From positions 3,384 to 67,383 of the forward strand of contig LMSR01000016.1 of assembly GCA_001429555.1 (NCBI GenBank): a DNA stretch of 64,000 nucleotides, written 5' to 3'. The translations under genes and the position numbers were made by a program. The number at the start of each line of letters is the position of its first letter. Within the stretch, counting starts at the first letter, position 1. The notes beneath the pieces were generated by a model. That model saw only the letters and a program-made list of their open reading frames with translations, had not been told where the DNA came from and ran no database searches. Below are positions 16,149 to 26,091 of this stretch, piece after piece. This DNA is from Nocardioides sp. Soil797 (GTDB lineage: Bacteria > Actinomycetota > Actinomycetes > Propionibacteriales > Nocardioidaceae).

Positions 16149-17320
16149 GCGAAGCGAGAGGCCGCTGGGGCCGTGAGGTGCGCGCGGAGCTTGAGGCGCT
16201 GCGGGCGACGGCGGCAGAGTTCGTCCGCCGCGAGGTCGCGCCGAACCTGCAGGAGTGGGAGGACTCAGGCTCGATCCCGAGAGCCCTTCACCTCACCGCC
16301 GCCAAGCAGGGGCTGCTGGGCGTCTCCTTCCCCGAGGAGGTCGGCGGCCAGGGTGGCGACATCCTCGACTCGATCGTGCTGCAGGAGGCGATGTTCGCCG
16401 AAGGGGCCTCCAGCGGCCTGATGGCCGGGCTCTTCACCGGCGGCATCGCGTTGCCGCACCTGGCCGCCAACGGATCGGCCGACCTGGTCGACCGCTTCGT
16501 GCGACCCACCCTGGCCGGCGAGAAGATCGGATCCCTCGGCGTCACCGAGCCGGGTGGTGGTTCCGACGTCGCCGGCATCACCACACGCGCCGTTCGCTCC
16601 GGTGACCACTACGTCGTCAACGGCGCCAAGACGTTCATCACCTCGGGTGTGCGCGCCGACTTCGTCACCACTGCCGTCCGCACGGGCGGCCCCGGTCACG
16701 CGGGTGTCTCCCTGTTGGTCATCGAGAAGGACACCCCCGGCTTCACCGTCGATCGGTCGCTGCAGAAGATGGGCTGGCACTGCTCGGACACCGCAGAGCT
16801 GTCGTTCGTCGACGTGCAGGTGCCGGTGGAGAACCTGGTCGGCGAGGAGAACTCGGGGTTCGTGCAGATCGCCGAGCAGTTCGTCGTCGAGCGGCTGGCG
16901 CTGGCGGTGCACGGCTACGGGATCGCTGGGCGGGCGCTGGCGCTTGCTGCGGCGTACGCCAAGGAGCGCCAGACCTTCGGTCGTCCGCTGATCGACCGCC
17001 AGGTGATCCGCCACAAGCTGGTCGACATGCATCGCAGGGTCGAGATGGCCCGGGTCTACACCCACCACGTCGCCGAACGTCACGCGGCCGGCGATTCAGT
17101 GATTGCCGAAGCCTGCTTGGCGAAACAGACCGCGGTCGAAACGGCTGAACACGTCTGCCACGAGGCCGTCCAGGTCTTCGGGGGAGCGGGATACATGCAC
17201 GGAACCGAGGTGGAGCGGCACTACCGCGACGCACGCATCCTCGGCATCGGAGGAGGCGCGACCGAGGTCCTGACCGACCTCGCCGCACGACTGCTCGGCT
17301 ATGCCGGGGAAGGACGATGA
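16145..17320 (+). CDS. Acyl-CoA dehydrogenase
   Basis: A 391-residue flavoenzyme. SLGVTEPGGGSDVAGITTRAV is the FAD/substrate region when read across residues about 121-141, KTFITSGVRADF follows, and QTFGRPLIDRQ and AVQVFGGAGYMHGTEVERHYRDAR mark the C-terminal domain. The first dozen residues (MSEARGRWGREV) come from the 86-bp repeat. A GTG twelve codons in gives a more typical N-terminus. It probably oxidises a branched or isoprenoid acyl-CoA to the 2-enoyl-CoA that the downstream carboxylase uses. Confidence 0.9.
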   Translation: MSEARGRWGREVRAELEALRATAAEFVRREVAPNLQEWEDSGSIPRALHLTAAKQGLLGVSFPEEVGGQGGDILDSIVLQEAMFAEGASSGLMAGLFTGGIALPHLAANGSADLVDRFVRPTLAGEKIGSLGVTEPGGGSDVAGITTRAVRSGDHYVVNGAKTFITSGVRADFVTTAVRTGGPGHAGVSLLVIEKDTPGFTVDRSLQKMGWHCSDTAELSFVDVQVPVENLVGEENSGFVQIAEQFVVERLALAVHGYGIAGRALALAAAYAKERQTFGRPLIDRQVIRHKLVDMHRRVEMARVYTHHVAERHAAGDSVIAEACLAKQTAVETAEHVCHEAVQVFGGAGYMHGTEVERHYRDARILGIGGGATEVLTDLAARLLGYAGEGR

Positions 17321-17787
17321 TGAAGCTGATGACCGACCCCGGCGGCTCGGTGACGCTGCACATGAAGGCCACGCCCAAGCAGGTGTGGGACCTGGTCAGC
17401 GACGTGACCCGGATCGGGGAGTTCTCTCCGGAGACCTTCGAGGCCGAGTGGACCCGAGGCTCGACCGGTCCCGAGGAGGGGGCGACGTTCCGCGGGCACG
17501 TGAAGCGCAACGGCGTCGGCCCCACCTACTGGACGCCGTGCAAGGTCACCGCGTGCGTGCCGGAGCAGCAGTTCGAGTTCGCCGTGATGCTGGGCGGCCC
17601 CGCCAACCACTGGGGATATCTGCTGACCCCGGAGAACCACGGCACCAGCGTCACCGAATATTTCCGGCTCACGCCGACGCTGCCGATGCGGGCCTACTGG
17701 ACCCTGCTCGGCCGGCTCCGAGGTCGCACCAACGAGCGCGGCATGCGGACGACGCTGGAGCGGATCAAGAAGGTGGTCGAGGCATGA
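17317..17787 (+). CDS. SRPBCC (START/polyketide-cyclase-like) family protein
   Basis: A 156-residue helix-grip protein: the N-terminal strand and first helices are VTLHMKATPKQVWDLVSDVTRIGEFSPE, and the long C-terminal helix is RGMRTTLERIKKVVEA. The cavity of this fold binds hydrophobic ligands. It is coupled to both neighbours by ATGA overlaps, so it is probably an accessory binding or dehydratase-like function for the pathway's acyl intermediates. Confidence 0.8.
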   Translation: MMKLMTDPGGSVTLHMKATPKQVWDLVSDVTRIGEFSPETFEAEWTRGSTGPEEGATFRGHVKRNGVGPTYWTPCKVTACVPEQQFEFAVMLGGPANHWGYLLTPENHGTSVTEYFRLTPTLPMRAYWTLLGRLRGRTNERGMRTTLERIKKVVEA

Positions 17788-19421
17788 GCGCCGAGACAGT
17801 GCAACCTGCCGCCGAGCCGACTCGACGTGAGGCGATGCTGGCGAAGATCGAGGAGCTCCACGCCGAGCAGGCCAAGGCCGTCGAGGCCGGCGGGAAGTAC
17901 ATCGCCCGGCACAAGGAGCGCGGCAAGCTCACCGCTCGCGAGCGCATCGAGCTGCTCATCGACGAGGGATCGGCATTCCTCGAGCTGATGCCGTTGGCCG
18001 GTTGGGGGAGCGACTTCGCAGTCGGCGCCTCCTTGGTCACCGGGATCGGCGTGGTCGAGGGTGTCGAGTGCATGATCGTGGCCAACGACCCGACGGTGAA
18101 GGGCGGCGCGCTCAATCCGTGGTCGGTGAAGAAGTCGTTCCGAGCCGCCGACATCGCTGCGGAGAACAGGCTGCCGACGATCAACCTGACCGAGTCCGGG
18201 GGCGCGGACCTCCCCACTCAGAAGGAGATCTTCATCCCGGGTGGCCGCGGCTTCCGGGAGCTGACCCGGGCATCGGCCCGCAAGGTGCCGACGGTGTCGG
18301 TGGTCTTCGGCAACTCCACTGCCGGTGGTGCGTACGTGCCCGGCATGAGCGACTACGTGATCATGGTCAAGGGTCAGGCAAAGGTGTTCCTGGCCGGCCC
18401 GCCGTTGGTGAAGATGGCCACTGGCGAGGAGACCGACGACGAGTCGCTCGGCGGTGCCGAGATGCACTCGAAGGTCTCCGGTTCCTCGGACTTCCTCGCC
18501 GTCGACGAGCACGACGCGCTGCGCATCGCGCGGCGGGTGGTGGCGCGGTTGAACTGGCGCAAGGGAGGCGGGACGTCATACGCGCCGGTCGCCCCGGATG
18601 CCGGTTCGTATGACGTGCCGGGCTACGCCGAGCCGGACCTCGACCCCGACGACCTGCTCGACCTGATCCCCACCGACCTCAAGGAACCCTTCGACCCGCG
18701 TGAGGCGATCCTTCGGATCGTGGACGGCACCGGCGCCGACAACGCGATTCCGTTCGACGAGTTCAAGCCTCTCTACGGCTCGTCCCTCTGTGTGGGTTGG
18801 GCAAACCTGCACGGCCAGCCGATCGGCATCCTCGCCAACGCGCGTGGCGTGCTGATGAGCGAGGAGGCGCAGAAGGCCGCCCAGTTCATCCAACTGGCCA
18901 ACCAGAAGGACACCCCTCTGCTGTTCCTGCACAACACCACCGGCTACATGGTCGGCAAGGACTACGAGCAGGGCGGCATCATCAAGCACGGGGCGATGAT
19001 GATCAACGCGGTCAGCAACTCCACCGTCCCTCACCTGACAGTGATCATGGGCGCCTCCTACGGGGCCGGCAACTACGGCATGAACGGGCGCGCCTACGAC
19101 CCACGGTTCCTCTTCACCTGGCCCAGCGCGAAGTCGGCAGTGATGGGACCGCAGCAACTGGCCGGCGTGCTCGAGATCGTGGCGAAGCAGTCCGCCGAGT
19201 CGAAGGGCAAGGTCTTCGACGCCGAGGAGTTCCAGGGCGTCAAGGACATGGTCGAGGCGATGGTGGAGGAGCAGTCGCTGCCCTACTTCCTCTCCGGGAT
19301 GGTCTACGACGACGGTGTCATCGACCCCCGCGACACCCGCACGGTGCTGGGCATCTGCCTCTCCGTCATCAACAACCAACCGATCGAGGGCGCGATGAAC
19401 TTCGGGGTGTTCCGACTGTGA
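17784..19421 (+). CDS. Acyl-CoA carboxylase, carboxyltransferase (beta) subunit
   Basis: A 545-residue carboxyltransferase, the methylcrotonyl/geranyl-CoA carboxylase beta type. The N-terminal lobe has AGGKYIARHKERGKLTARER and LTESGGADLPTQKEIFIPGG. The C-terminal lobe has FLHNTTGYMVGKDYEQGGIIKHGA and GASYGAGNYGMNGRAYDPRFLF. It moves a carboxyl group from biotin to an enoyl-CoA. It starts by ATGA overlap with SRPBCC and is coupled by GTGA to the alpha subunit. With AtuA nearby, a 3-methyl-enoyl-CoA substrate is likely. Leucine versus isoprenoid origin cannot be decided. Confidence 0.9.
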   Translation: MSAETVQPAAEPTRREAMLAKIEELHAEQAKAVEAGGKYIARHKERGKLTARERIELLIDEGSAFLELMPLAGWGSDFAVGASLVTGIGVVEGVECMIVANDPTVKGGALNPWSVKKSFRAADIAAENRLPTINLTESGGADLPTQKEIFIPGGRGFRELTRASARKVPTVSVVFGNSTAGGAYVPGMSDYVIMVKGQAKVFLAGPPLVKMATGEETDDESLGGAEMHSKVSGSSDFLAVDEHDALRIARRVVARLNWRKGGGTSYAPVAPDAGSYDVPGYAEPDLDPDDLLDLIPTDLKEPFDPREAILRIVDGTGADNAIPFDEFKPLYGSSLCVGWANLHGQPIGILANARGVLMSEEAQKAAQFIQLANQKDTPLLFLHNTTGYMVGKDYEQGGIIKHGAMMINAVSNSTVPHLTVIMGASYGAGNYGMNGRAYDPRFLFTWPSAKSAVMGPQQLAGVLEIVAKQSAESKGKVFDAEEFQGVKDMVEAMVEEQSLPYFLSGMVYDDGVIDPRDTRTVLGICLSVINNQPIEGAMNFGVFRL

Positions 19422-21433
19422 TCAGCAGAATTCTTGTCGCGAACCGGGGCGAGATCGCCCGGCGCATCTTCACCACCGCCCGACGCCTCGGCATCGAGAC
19501 GGTCGCGGTCCACTCCGACGCCGATGCCGGCCTGCCGTTCGTCCGTGAGGCCGACGCCGCCGTACGCCTTCCGGGGAACACACCCGCGGAGACCTACCTG
19601 CGCGCCGACCTTGTCCTCGAGGCGGCACGCCGCACCGGCGCCGACGCGGTCCACCCCGGCTACGGCTTCCTGTCCGAGAACGCCGACTTCGCGCGGCAGG
19701 TGATCGAGGCCGGGCTGACCTGGATCGGGCCGGCCCCCGAGTCGATCGTCTCGATGGGCTCGAAGATCGAGTCGAAGAAGCTGATGGCCGCCGCCGGTGT
19801 GCCGGTCCTGCCCGATCTCACCGTCGACACCGCCACGGACGACGACCTTCCCGTGCTGGTCAAGGCATCCGCCGGTGGCGGAGGCCGGGGCATGCGGATC
19901 GTGCGCACCCTCGCCGACCTTCCCGGCGAGATATCCGCAGCGCAGGCGGAGGCAGCGTCCGCGTTCGGCGACGGCACGGTCTTCGTCGAGCCGTACGTCG
20001 AGCACGGTCGCCACGTGGAGGTGCAGGTCGTGGGCGACCGGTTCGGTGAGACCGCCGTGTTCGGCGAGCGTGACTGCTCGATCCAGCGCCGTCACCAGAA
20101 GGTCGTCGAGGAAGCGCCCGCTCCGAACATCGACGCGGCCGTGGTCACGCAGATGCACGAGGCCGCACGCGCCGCCGCCGGCGCCATCGACTACCTGGGC
20201 GCCGGCACCGTCGAGTTCCTCTACGACCCCGACAGGGAGCGGTTCTTCTTCCTGGAGATGAACACCCGCCTCCAGGTCGAGCACCCGGTCACCGAGGCGG
20301 TCTTCGACGTCGACCTGGTCGAGCTGCAGATCGCGGTCGCCGAGGGCAGGTCGTTGGGTGCCCTCGGTCTCGAGGCACTTGCTGCGCAAGCTCCCCAACC
20401 AGTGGGACATGCGATCGAGGTGCGGCTCTATGCCGAGGACCCGGCGCAGGACTGGCAGCCACAGAGCGGCAGGTTGACCAGCTTCGCGATCCCGGGGGTG
20501 ACCGAGTTCGATCGCTCCGCACAGGCCGGCATACGCGTCGACTCCGGGTTCGAGTCGGGCAGCGAGGTCTCCACTCACTACGACGCGATGCTGGCCAAGG
20601 TGATCGCCTGGGCACCGACCCGGCACGCGGCGGCCCGCATGCTGGCCGGCGCACTGCGTCGGGCAAGACTGCACGGCCTTGTCACCAACCGCGACCTGCT
20701 CGTCGCCGCGCTGACCAACGAACAGTTCCTCTCCGGCGAGGTCAGCACCGACTTCTTCGACCGGCAGCCGGCGGTCCTCGAGGCGGGCACCGGTGAGCCC
20801 GACGCCACCACGCTGTTCGCGGCCGCCGTGCTGCGCGCCGAACACGTCGCCGCACGGCGCAGGGTGCAGTCCCGCATTCCCGCAGGCTGGCGCAACGTGA
20901 ATGCCCAGGCGCAGCGCACCACCTTCGCGATCGGCGGGACCGAGCACGTCGTCGAGTGGATCTCAGGTCGCACGGGTGTGCGCCCCGCCTCGAGCGACAC
21001 CGACATCGAGGTGCTCGAGGCCTCGCCGCACGCCGTACACCTGCGAGTGAACGGTGTCTCGACACGCTTCGACGGGGTGGTCACCGATGATCAGGTGCAC
21101 GTCGACAGCCCGTTGGGGTCAGTGAGCCTGCGCGTCGTGCCCCGATTCATCGATCCGGCCGACCAGGTCGCCGAGGGATCGCTGCTCGCCCCGATGCCCG
21201 GCACGGTCATCTCGCTCGGCACAGCGGTGGGAGACGAGGTCGTCGAGGGCCAGACGATCCTCGTGATGGAGGCGATGAAGATGCAACACACGATCACAGC
21301 ACCTCACCCGGGAGTCGTCACCGAGTTGGCCGCCACCATCGGCCAACAAGTCGAGTCCGGCGCCGTCCTCGCCGTTGTCGCCGAGCCCACAGACCAAGAA
21401 TCCACTTCCGATCAGCAAGGAGAGACCGCATGA
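19418..21433 (+). CDS. Acyl-CoA carboxylase, biotin carboxylase/carrier (alpha) subunit
   Basis: A 671-residue fused biotin carboxylase and BCCP. The N-terminus is RILVANRGEIARRIF. The ATP-grasp glycine loop is VKASAGGGGRGM, ERDCSIQRRHQK follows, and EMNTRLQVEHPVTE is the carboxylation site. The C-terminal biotinyl domain holds VMEAMKMQH with Lys621 as the biotin attachment residue. It starts at GTG 19418, overlapping the beta-subunit stop. It forms the holoenzyme with the preceding gene and is coupled to the next acyl-CoA dehydrogenase. Confidence 0.93.
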   Translation: MISRILVANRGEIARRIFTTARRLGIETVAVHSDADAGLPFVREADAAVRLPGNTPAETYLRADLVLEAARRTGADAVHPGYGFLSENADFARQVIEAGLTWIGPAPESIVSMGSKIESKKLMAAAGVPVLPDLTVDTATDDDLPVLVKASAGGGGRGMRIVRTLADLPGEISAAQAEAASAFGDGTVFVEPYVEHGRHVEVQVVGDRFGETAVFGERDCSIQRRHQKVVEEAPAPNIDAAVVTQMHEAARAAAGAIDYLGAGTVEFLYDPDRERFFFLEMNTRLQVEHPVTEAVFDVDLVELQIAVAEGRSLGALGLEALAAQAPQPVGHAIEVRLYAEDPAQDWQPQSGRLTSFAIPGVTEFDRSAQAGIRVDSGFESGSEVSTHYDAMLAKVIAWAPTRHAAARMLAGALRRARLHGLVTNRDLLVAALTNEQFLSGEVSTDFFDRQPAVLEAGTGEPDATTLFAAAVLRAEHVAARRRVQSRIPAGWRNVNAQAQRTTFAIGGTEHVVEWISGRTGVRPASSDTDIEVLEASPHAVHLRVNGVSTRFDGVVTDDQVHVDSPLGSVSLRVVPRFIDPADQVAEGSLLAPMPGTVISLGTAVGDEVVEGQTILVMEAMKMQHTITAPHPGVVTELAATIGQQVESGAVLAVVAEPTDQESTSDQQGETA

Positions 21434-22617
21434 GCACCGCAGTCCACGAGTTCGTCGAGCCCGAGGAGCGCGCCGCGCTGCGTGCGGCCGTGCGCAAGCT
21501 GGCCACCAGCTACGGTCACTCGTACGTGCAGGAGAAGACCAGCAAGGGCGAGAAGCTCACCGAGCTCTGGCAGGACATGGGCAAGCACGGCTACCTCGGC
21601 GTCAACATCCCCGAGGAGTACGGCGGTGGTGGCGGCGGCATGGCCGACCTCTCGGTGGTGCTCGAGGAGGCCGCCGCGGCCGGAGCCCCGTTGTTGATGA
21701 TGGTGGTCAGCCCGGCGATCTGCGGGTCGATCATCACCCGTTGCGGCACCGAGGAGCAGAAGCAGCGGTGGCTCCCGTCGATCGCCGACGGCTCGTTGAC
21801 GATGGCGTTCGCGATCACCGAGCCCGACGCGGGGTCGAACAGCCACCAGATCACCACGACGGCACAGCGCCTGACGGGTGAGGGCGACGGCACCCAGTGG
21901 GTGCTGAACGGGCGCAAGGTCTTCATCTCCGGCGTGGACGAGGCCGACGCGATCCTCGTCGTCTCCAGGACCGCCGATGCGAAGACCGGCAAGCTGAAGC
22001 CGGCCCTGTTCGTCGTACCCACCGATGCCGAGGGGCTCGAGTGGCAGCACATCCCGATGGACTTCCATGCGCCCGAGAAGCAGTTCTCCCTCTTCATCGA
22101 CGACGTCCGGCTGCCGGCCGAGGCGTTGGTCGGCGACGAGGACGCCGGTCTGTGGCAGCTCTTCGCCGGACTCAACCCGGAACGGATCATGGGGGCGGCG
22201 TTCTCCAACGGCATGGCGCGCTATGCCCTCGACGCCGCGGTCGACTATGCGAAGACACGTCAGGTCTGGAAGGACGTGATCGGCACCCACCAGGCCATCG
22301 CGCACCCGCTGGCCAAGGTGAAGATAGAGCTGGAGCAGTCACGGCTGCTGATGCAGAAGGCGGCCGCGCTGTGCGACGCGGGCGACGACATGGGGGCCGG
22401 CGAATACGCCAACATGGCGAAGTACGCCGGCGGCGAGATCGCCTGCAACTCCCTCGACGTGGCAGTGCAGACGCATGGCGGCAACGGGCTCGCCTCGGAG
22501 TACGGGCTGGGCAACCTGCTGATCGCAGCCCGCCTGGGGCGGATCGCGCCGGTCTCGCGCGAGATGATCCTCAACTTCGTGGCGATGCACTCGTTGGGGT
22601 TGCCGAAGTCCTACTGA
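21430..22617 (+). CDS. Acyl-CoA dehydrogenase
   Basis: A 395-residue second acyl-CoA dehydrogenase of the operon, starting by ATGA overlap. The motifs are MGKHGYLGVNIPEEYGGGGGG, AFAITEPDAGSNSHQI for the flavin/substrate region, and VQTHGGNGLASEYGLGNLLIAAR at the C-terminus. Two dehydrogenases flanking a carboxylase fit one saturated-to-enoyl step before carboxylation and a second for a shortened chain. Exact specificities are not readable. Confidence 0.9.
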   Translation: MSTAVHEFVEPEERAALRAAVRKLATSYGHSYVQEKTSKGEKLTELWQDMGKHGYLGVNIPEEYGGGGGGMADLSVVLEEAAAAGAPLLMMVVSPAICGSIITRCGTEEQKQRWLPSIADGSLTMAFAITEPDAGSNSHQITTTAQRLTGEGDGTQWVLNGRKVFISGVDEADAILVVSRTADAKTGKLKPALFVVPTDAEGLEWQHIPMDFHAPEKQFSLFIDDVRLPAEALVGDEDAGLWQLFAGLNPERIMGAAFSNGMARYALDAAVDYAKTRQVWKDVIGTHQAIAHPLAKVKIELEQSRLLMQKAAALCDAGDDMGAGEYANMAKYAGGEIACNSLDVAVQTHGGNGLASEYGLGNLLIAARLGRIAPVSREMILNFVAMHSLGLPKSY

Positions 22618-22684
22618 TCACCTGCGGTGAGCGGCCGGTCGAACTCACGGGCCCAGTCAGAGCCTCAGCGTCGGTGACGCATGG

Positions 22685-22690
22685 CAGGCT
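22685..22690 (+). promoter_or_regulatory. -10-like hexamer, leaderless MmcQ/YjbR gene
   Basis: CAGGCT ends six bases before the ATG at 22697. No Shine-Dalgarno is present between them. Confidence 0.35.
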
Positions 22691-22696
22691 CGGGAC

Positions 22697-23080
22697 ATGG
22701 CGAAGAAGGAGCGACCGGCGCTGCCCGGGTGGATGCTCGAGCGGTTGCGCCAGATCATGGAGCCGTTGCCGAGCATCCACGAGGAGGACGCGTGGGTGGG
22801 CGTTCGGTGGAGTGTCGGTGATCGAACCGTCGTGCACGCCTTCGGGGGTGAGGACCAGCTCTTCCGCATCGTGTTCCGCGGCGAGCCCGACGAGGTTGCC
22901 GCGTTCTCCCACCTCGGTGATCCCTACTTCAGGGCGGGCTGGGGCAGCGACGTGATCGGCATGGTGCTCGATGAGGCGACCGACTGGACCGAGGTGGGCG
23001 AACTGCTCGTCGACTCCTATTGCCTGCGCGCGCCGCGCACCTTGGCGGCCGAGGTCGACCGCCCCGAGAGATCGGGCTGA
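22697..23080 (+). CDS. MmcQ/YjbR-family protein
   Basis: A 127-residue protein with the small CyaY-like YjbR fold: MLERLRQIMEPLPSIHEEDAWVGVRWSVGDRTVVHAF, then LFRIVFRGEPDEVAAF and the C-terminal LLVDSYCLRAPRTLAAEV. The family is common and often annotated as DNA-binding without clear proof. The last four codons (RSG and stop) lie in the first unit of a 13-nt tandem repeat, so the original C-terminus may have been altered. Confidence 0.75.
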   Translation: MAKKERPALPGWMLERLRQIMEPLPSIHEEDAWVGVRWSVGDRTVVHAFGGEDQLFRIVFRGEPDEVAAFSHLGDPYFRAGWGSDVIGMVLDEATDWTEVGELLVDSYCLRAPRTLAAEVDRPERSG

Positions 23081-23156
23081 GAGATCGGGCTGAGCGATCG
23101 GGCTGAGAGATCGGACTGAGAGATCGGGCTGAGAGATCGGGCTGAGAGATCGGGCC
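23066..23156 (+). repeat. Seven tandem copies of a 13-nt unit (GAGAGATCGGGCT)
   Basis: Units run at 23066, 23079, 23092, 23105, 23118, 23131 and 23144, with single-base changes in units 3, 4 and 7. The array begins inside the 3' end of the MmcQ/YjbR gene and fills most of the gap to the GAF regulator. The period of 13 is not a multiple of three and there are no spacers, so it is a simple microsatellite-type array and not a CRISPR. Confidence 0.95.
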
Positions 23157-23245
23157 CGGTCGTCCTCGAAGAAGGGGTGAAGTGGCAGTGGCCGTATTCC
23201 GGTCAGGTCTGGTCTTCCCCCTCTCTCATGGGTGAGACTCGGCCC

Positions 23246-24454
23246 ATGGCTTCCGAAGGCATGCGCGCCGAGGTGGCGGACTCGTGGCACCGGTCCGCCG
23301 CGGCGGGGGTGTGCGCAGACGAGCCCCAGGCTCCGATCACGTTGTCGGAGGACAGCCTCCGCGACTTCCGCGAAGCACACCCGCTGGCCCACGTCTTCCC
23401 ACTGCTCGACGACGTGCTCGGTCAGGCGGCGCGGGACTGTGACGCGGTGATGGCCGTCTCCGATGCCTCGGCCCAGCTTCTCTGGGTGTGTGGTCATCCC
23501 CAGGTGCTCAGGAGGGCGGAATCGATCGGCTTCGTCGAGGGAGCCAACTGGGACGAACGCTTCGTCGGCACCAATGCCCCGGGGATGGCTCTCAGGCTCG
23601 GTGAGTCGGTCAGCGTGATCGGGTCGGAACACTTCCGACGCTCGGTCCAACGGTGGAGCTGTGCCGCCGCGCCGATCCACGACCCGACCACCGGCCAGTT
23701 GCTCGGGGTGCTCGACGTGACGGGCGGCGACAACATCGTCGTACCCCAGACGATGGCCATGGTGCGGGCAGCGGCGCGGATGGCCGAGACCGAACTGGCC
23801 CACCGCAAGCTCACCACCGGCCCTGCGCCGGTGCCCGGCGTACGACGCGACTCCGGGTTGGCGGTGGTGCTCGAAGGTCTCGGTCGCAACGATGCCCTGC
23901 TCACCATTGACGACGGATCGGGCAGCCCCTCGACGATCCGGCTCAGCCCGCGGCACAGTGAGATCCTGCTGCTGCTGGCCTCGGCGCGGCGTGGTCTCTC
24001 CGGTGACGAGCTGGCGGTGCTGCTCTACGAGGAGGACAGCTCGGCCTCGACGTTGCGTGCCGAGCTCAACCGACTGCGCAACCTTCTGGGTGACCAGCTC
24101 CTCGCCAGTCGGCCCTACCGTCTCGTGGCCGAGGTGGCCGCCGACTGGCTCGCCGTCGAGGCCCGTCTCGCCGCCGGTGACGTCGTGGGCGCGATGCGCC
24201 TGCACCGAGGGCCACTCCTGCCGCGATCCACGGCGCCGGGGATCGTGCGGTTGCGCGAGGGAGTCGAGATGTCCCTGCGCAGTGCCGTGATGGGCTCGGG
24301 TGTGCCCGACCTGATGTCGACGTGGACCCGGTCGTCCTGGGGCGCCGACGACTACGAGATGTGGCAGGCCCAGCGTTCTGCAGTCGGTGTCGGCTCGCCG
24401 CTGCTGCCGTTGATCGACGGCCAGATCGCACGACTCGACCGAGAGCTCGGCTGA
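23246..24454 (+). CDS. GAF-domain transcriptional regulator with C-terminal winged helix, likely regulator of aldehyde dehydrogenase
   Basis: An AcoR-like N-terminal segment (ADSWHRSAAAGV) leads into a GAF sensor: AVMAVSDASAQLLWVCG, GFVEGANWDERFVGTNAPGMAL and SCAAAPIHDPTTGQLLGVLDVTG. Instead of the AAA+ and Fis domains of true AcoR, the C-terminus has an OmpR/SARP-like winged helix (ILLLLASARRGLSGDELAVLLY, then STLRAELNRLRNLLG). Related regulators sit beside AldB/ExaC-type aldehyde dehydrogenase plus DUF779, as here. ATG at 23246 is favoured because it opens the conserved segment; the frame extends upstream to 23177. Confidence 0.85.
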   Translation: MASEGMRAEVADSWHRSAAAGVCADEPQAPITLSEDSLRDFREAHPLAHVFPLLDDVLGQAARDCDAVMAVSDASAQLLWVCGHPQVLRRAESIGFVEGANWDERFVGTNAPGMALRLGESVSVIGSEHFRRSVQRWSCAAAPIHDPTTGQLLGVLDVTGGDNIVVPQTMAMVRAAARMAETELAHRKLTTGPAPVPGVRRDSGLAVVLEGLGRNDALLTIDDGSGSPSTIRLSPRHSEILLLLASARRGLSGDELAVLLYEEDSSASTLRAELNRLRNLLGDQLLASRPYRLVAEVAADWLAVEARLAAGDVVGAMRLHRGPLLPRSTAPGIVRLREGVEMSLRSAVMGSGVPDLMSTWTRSSWGADDYEMWQAQRSAVGVGSPLLPLIDGQIARLDRELG

Positions 24455-24479
24455 CGGCTCTGGCACAGGACGGACGCTC

Positions 24480-24497
24480 GCAACGTTGCTGCAACGT
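24480..24497 (+). promoter_or_regulatory. Repeated GCAACGT half-sites upstream of aldehyde dehydrogenase
   Basis: The palindrome GCAACGTTGC (24480-24489) is followed by a second GCAACGT (24491-24497) exactly 11 bp from the first. This helical-turn spacing, 70 bp before the aldehyde dehydrogenase start and directly after the GAF regulator gene, makes it a candidate activator site. Confidence 0.45.
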
Positions 24498-24567
24498 GGG
24501 GCTCCCTACCTTGTGATGGGCGTCACCTTCCGGCGTCGATCACGACCTATCCTCTGGAGCACACCTC

Positions 24568-26090
<1,523 letters not shown>

Positions 26091-26091
<1 letters not shown>

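Larger units (their letters stand above)
15972..16182 (+). repeat. 86-bp tandem repeat with internal inverted-repeat structure (two full copies plus partial third)
   Basis: Copies begin at 15972, 16058 and 16144 with an 86-bp period. The first two are nearly identical; the third follows the unit for about 35 bases and then diverges into the acyl-CoA dehydrogenase gene. Each full unit is self-complementary: GTGAAC near the start pairs with GTTCAC near the end, and GGCCGCT with AGCGGCC. GAGGAGG near the unit end supplies a Shine-Dalgarno for the next GTG. This looks like a REP/MITE-like hairpin element that expanded in an operon junction. Confidence 0.85.

Noticed and set aside
23066..23156. 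Possible CRISPR array
   Set aside because: Units of 13 nt follow one another without spacers and no cas genes are present.
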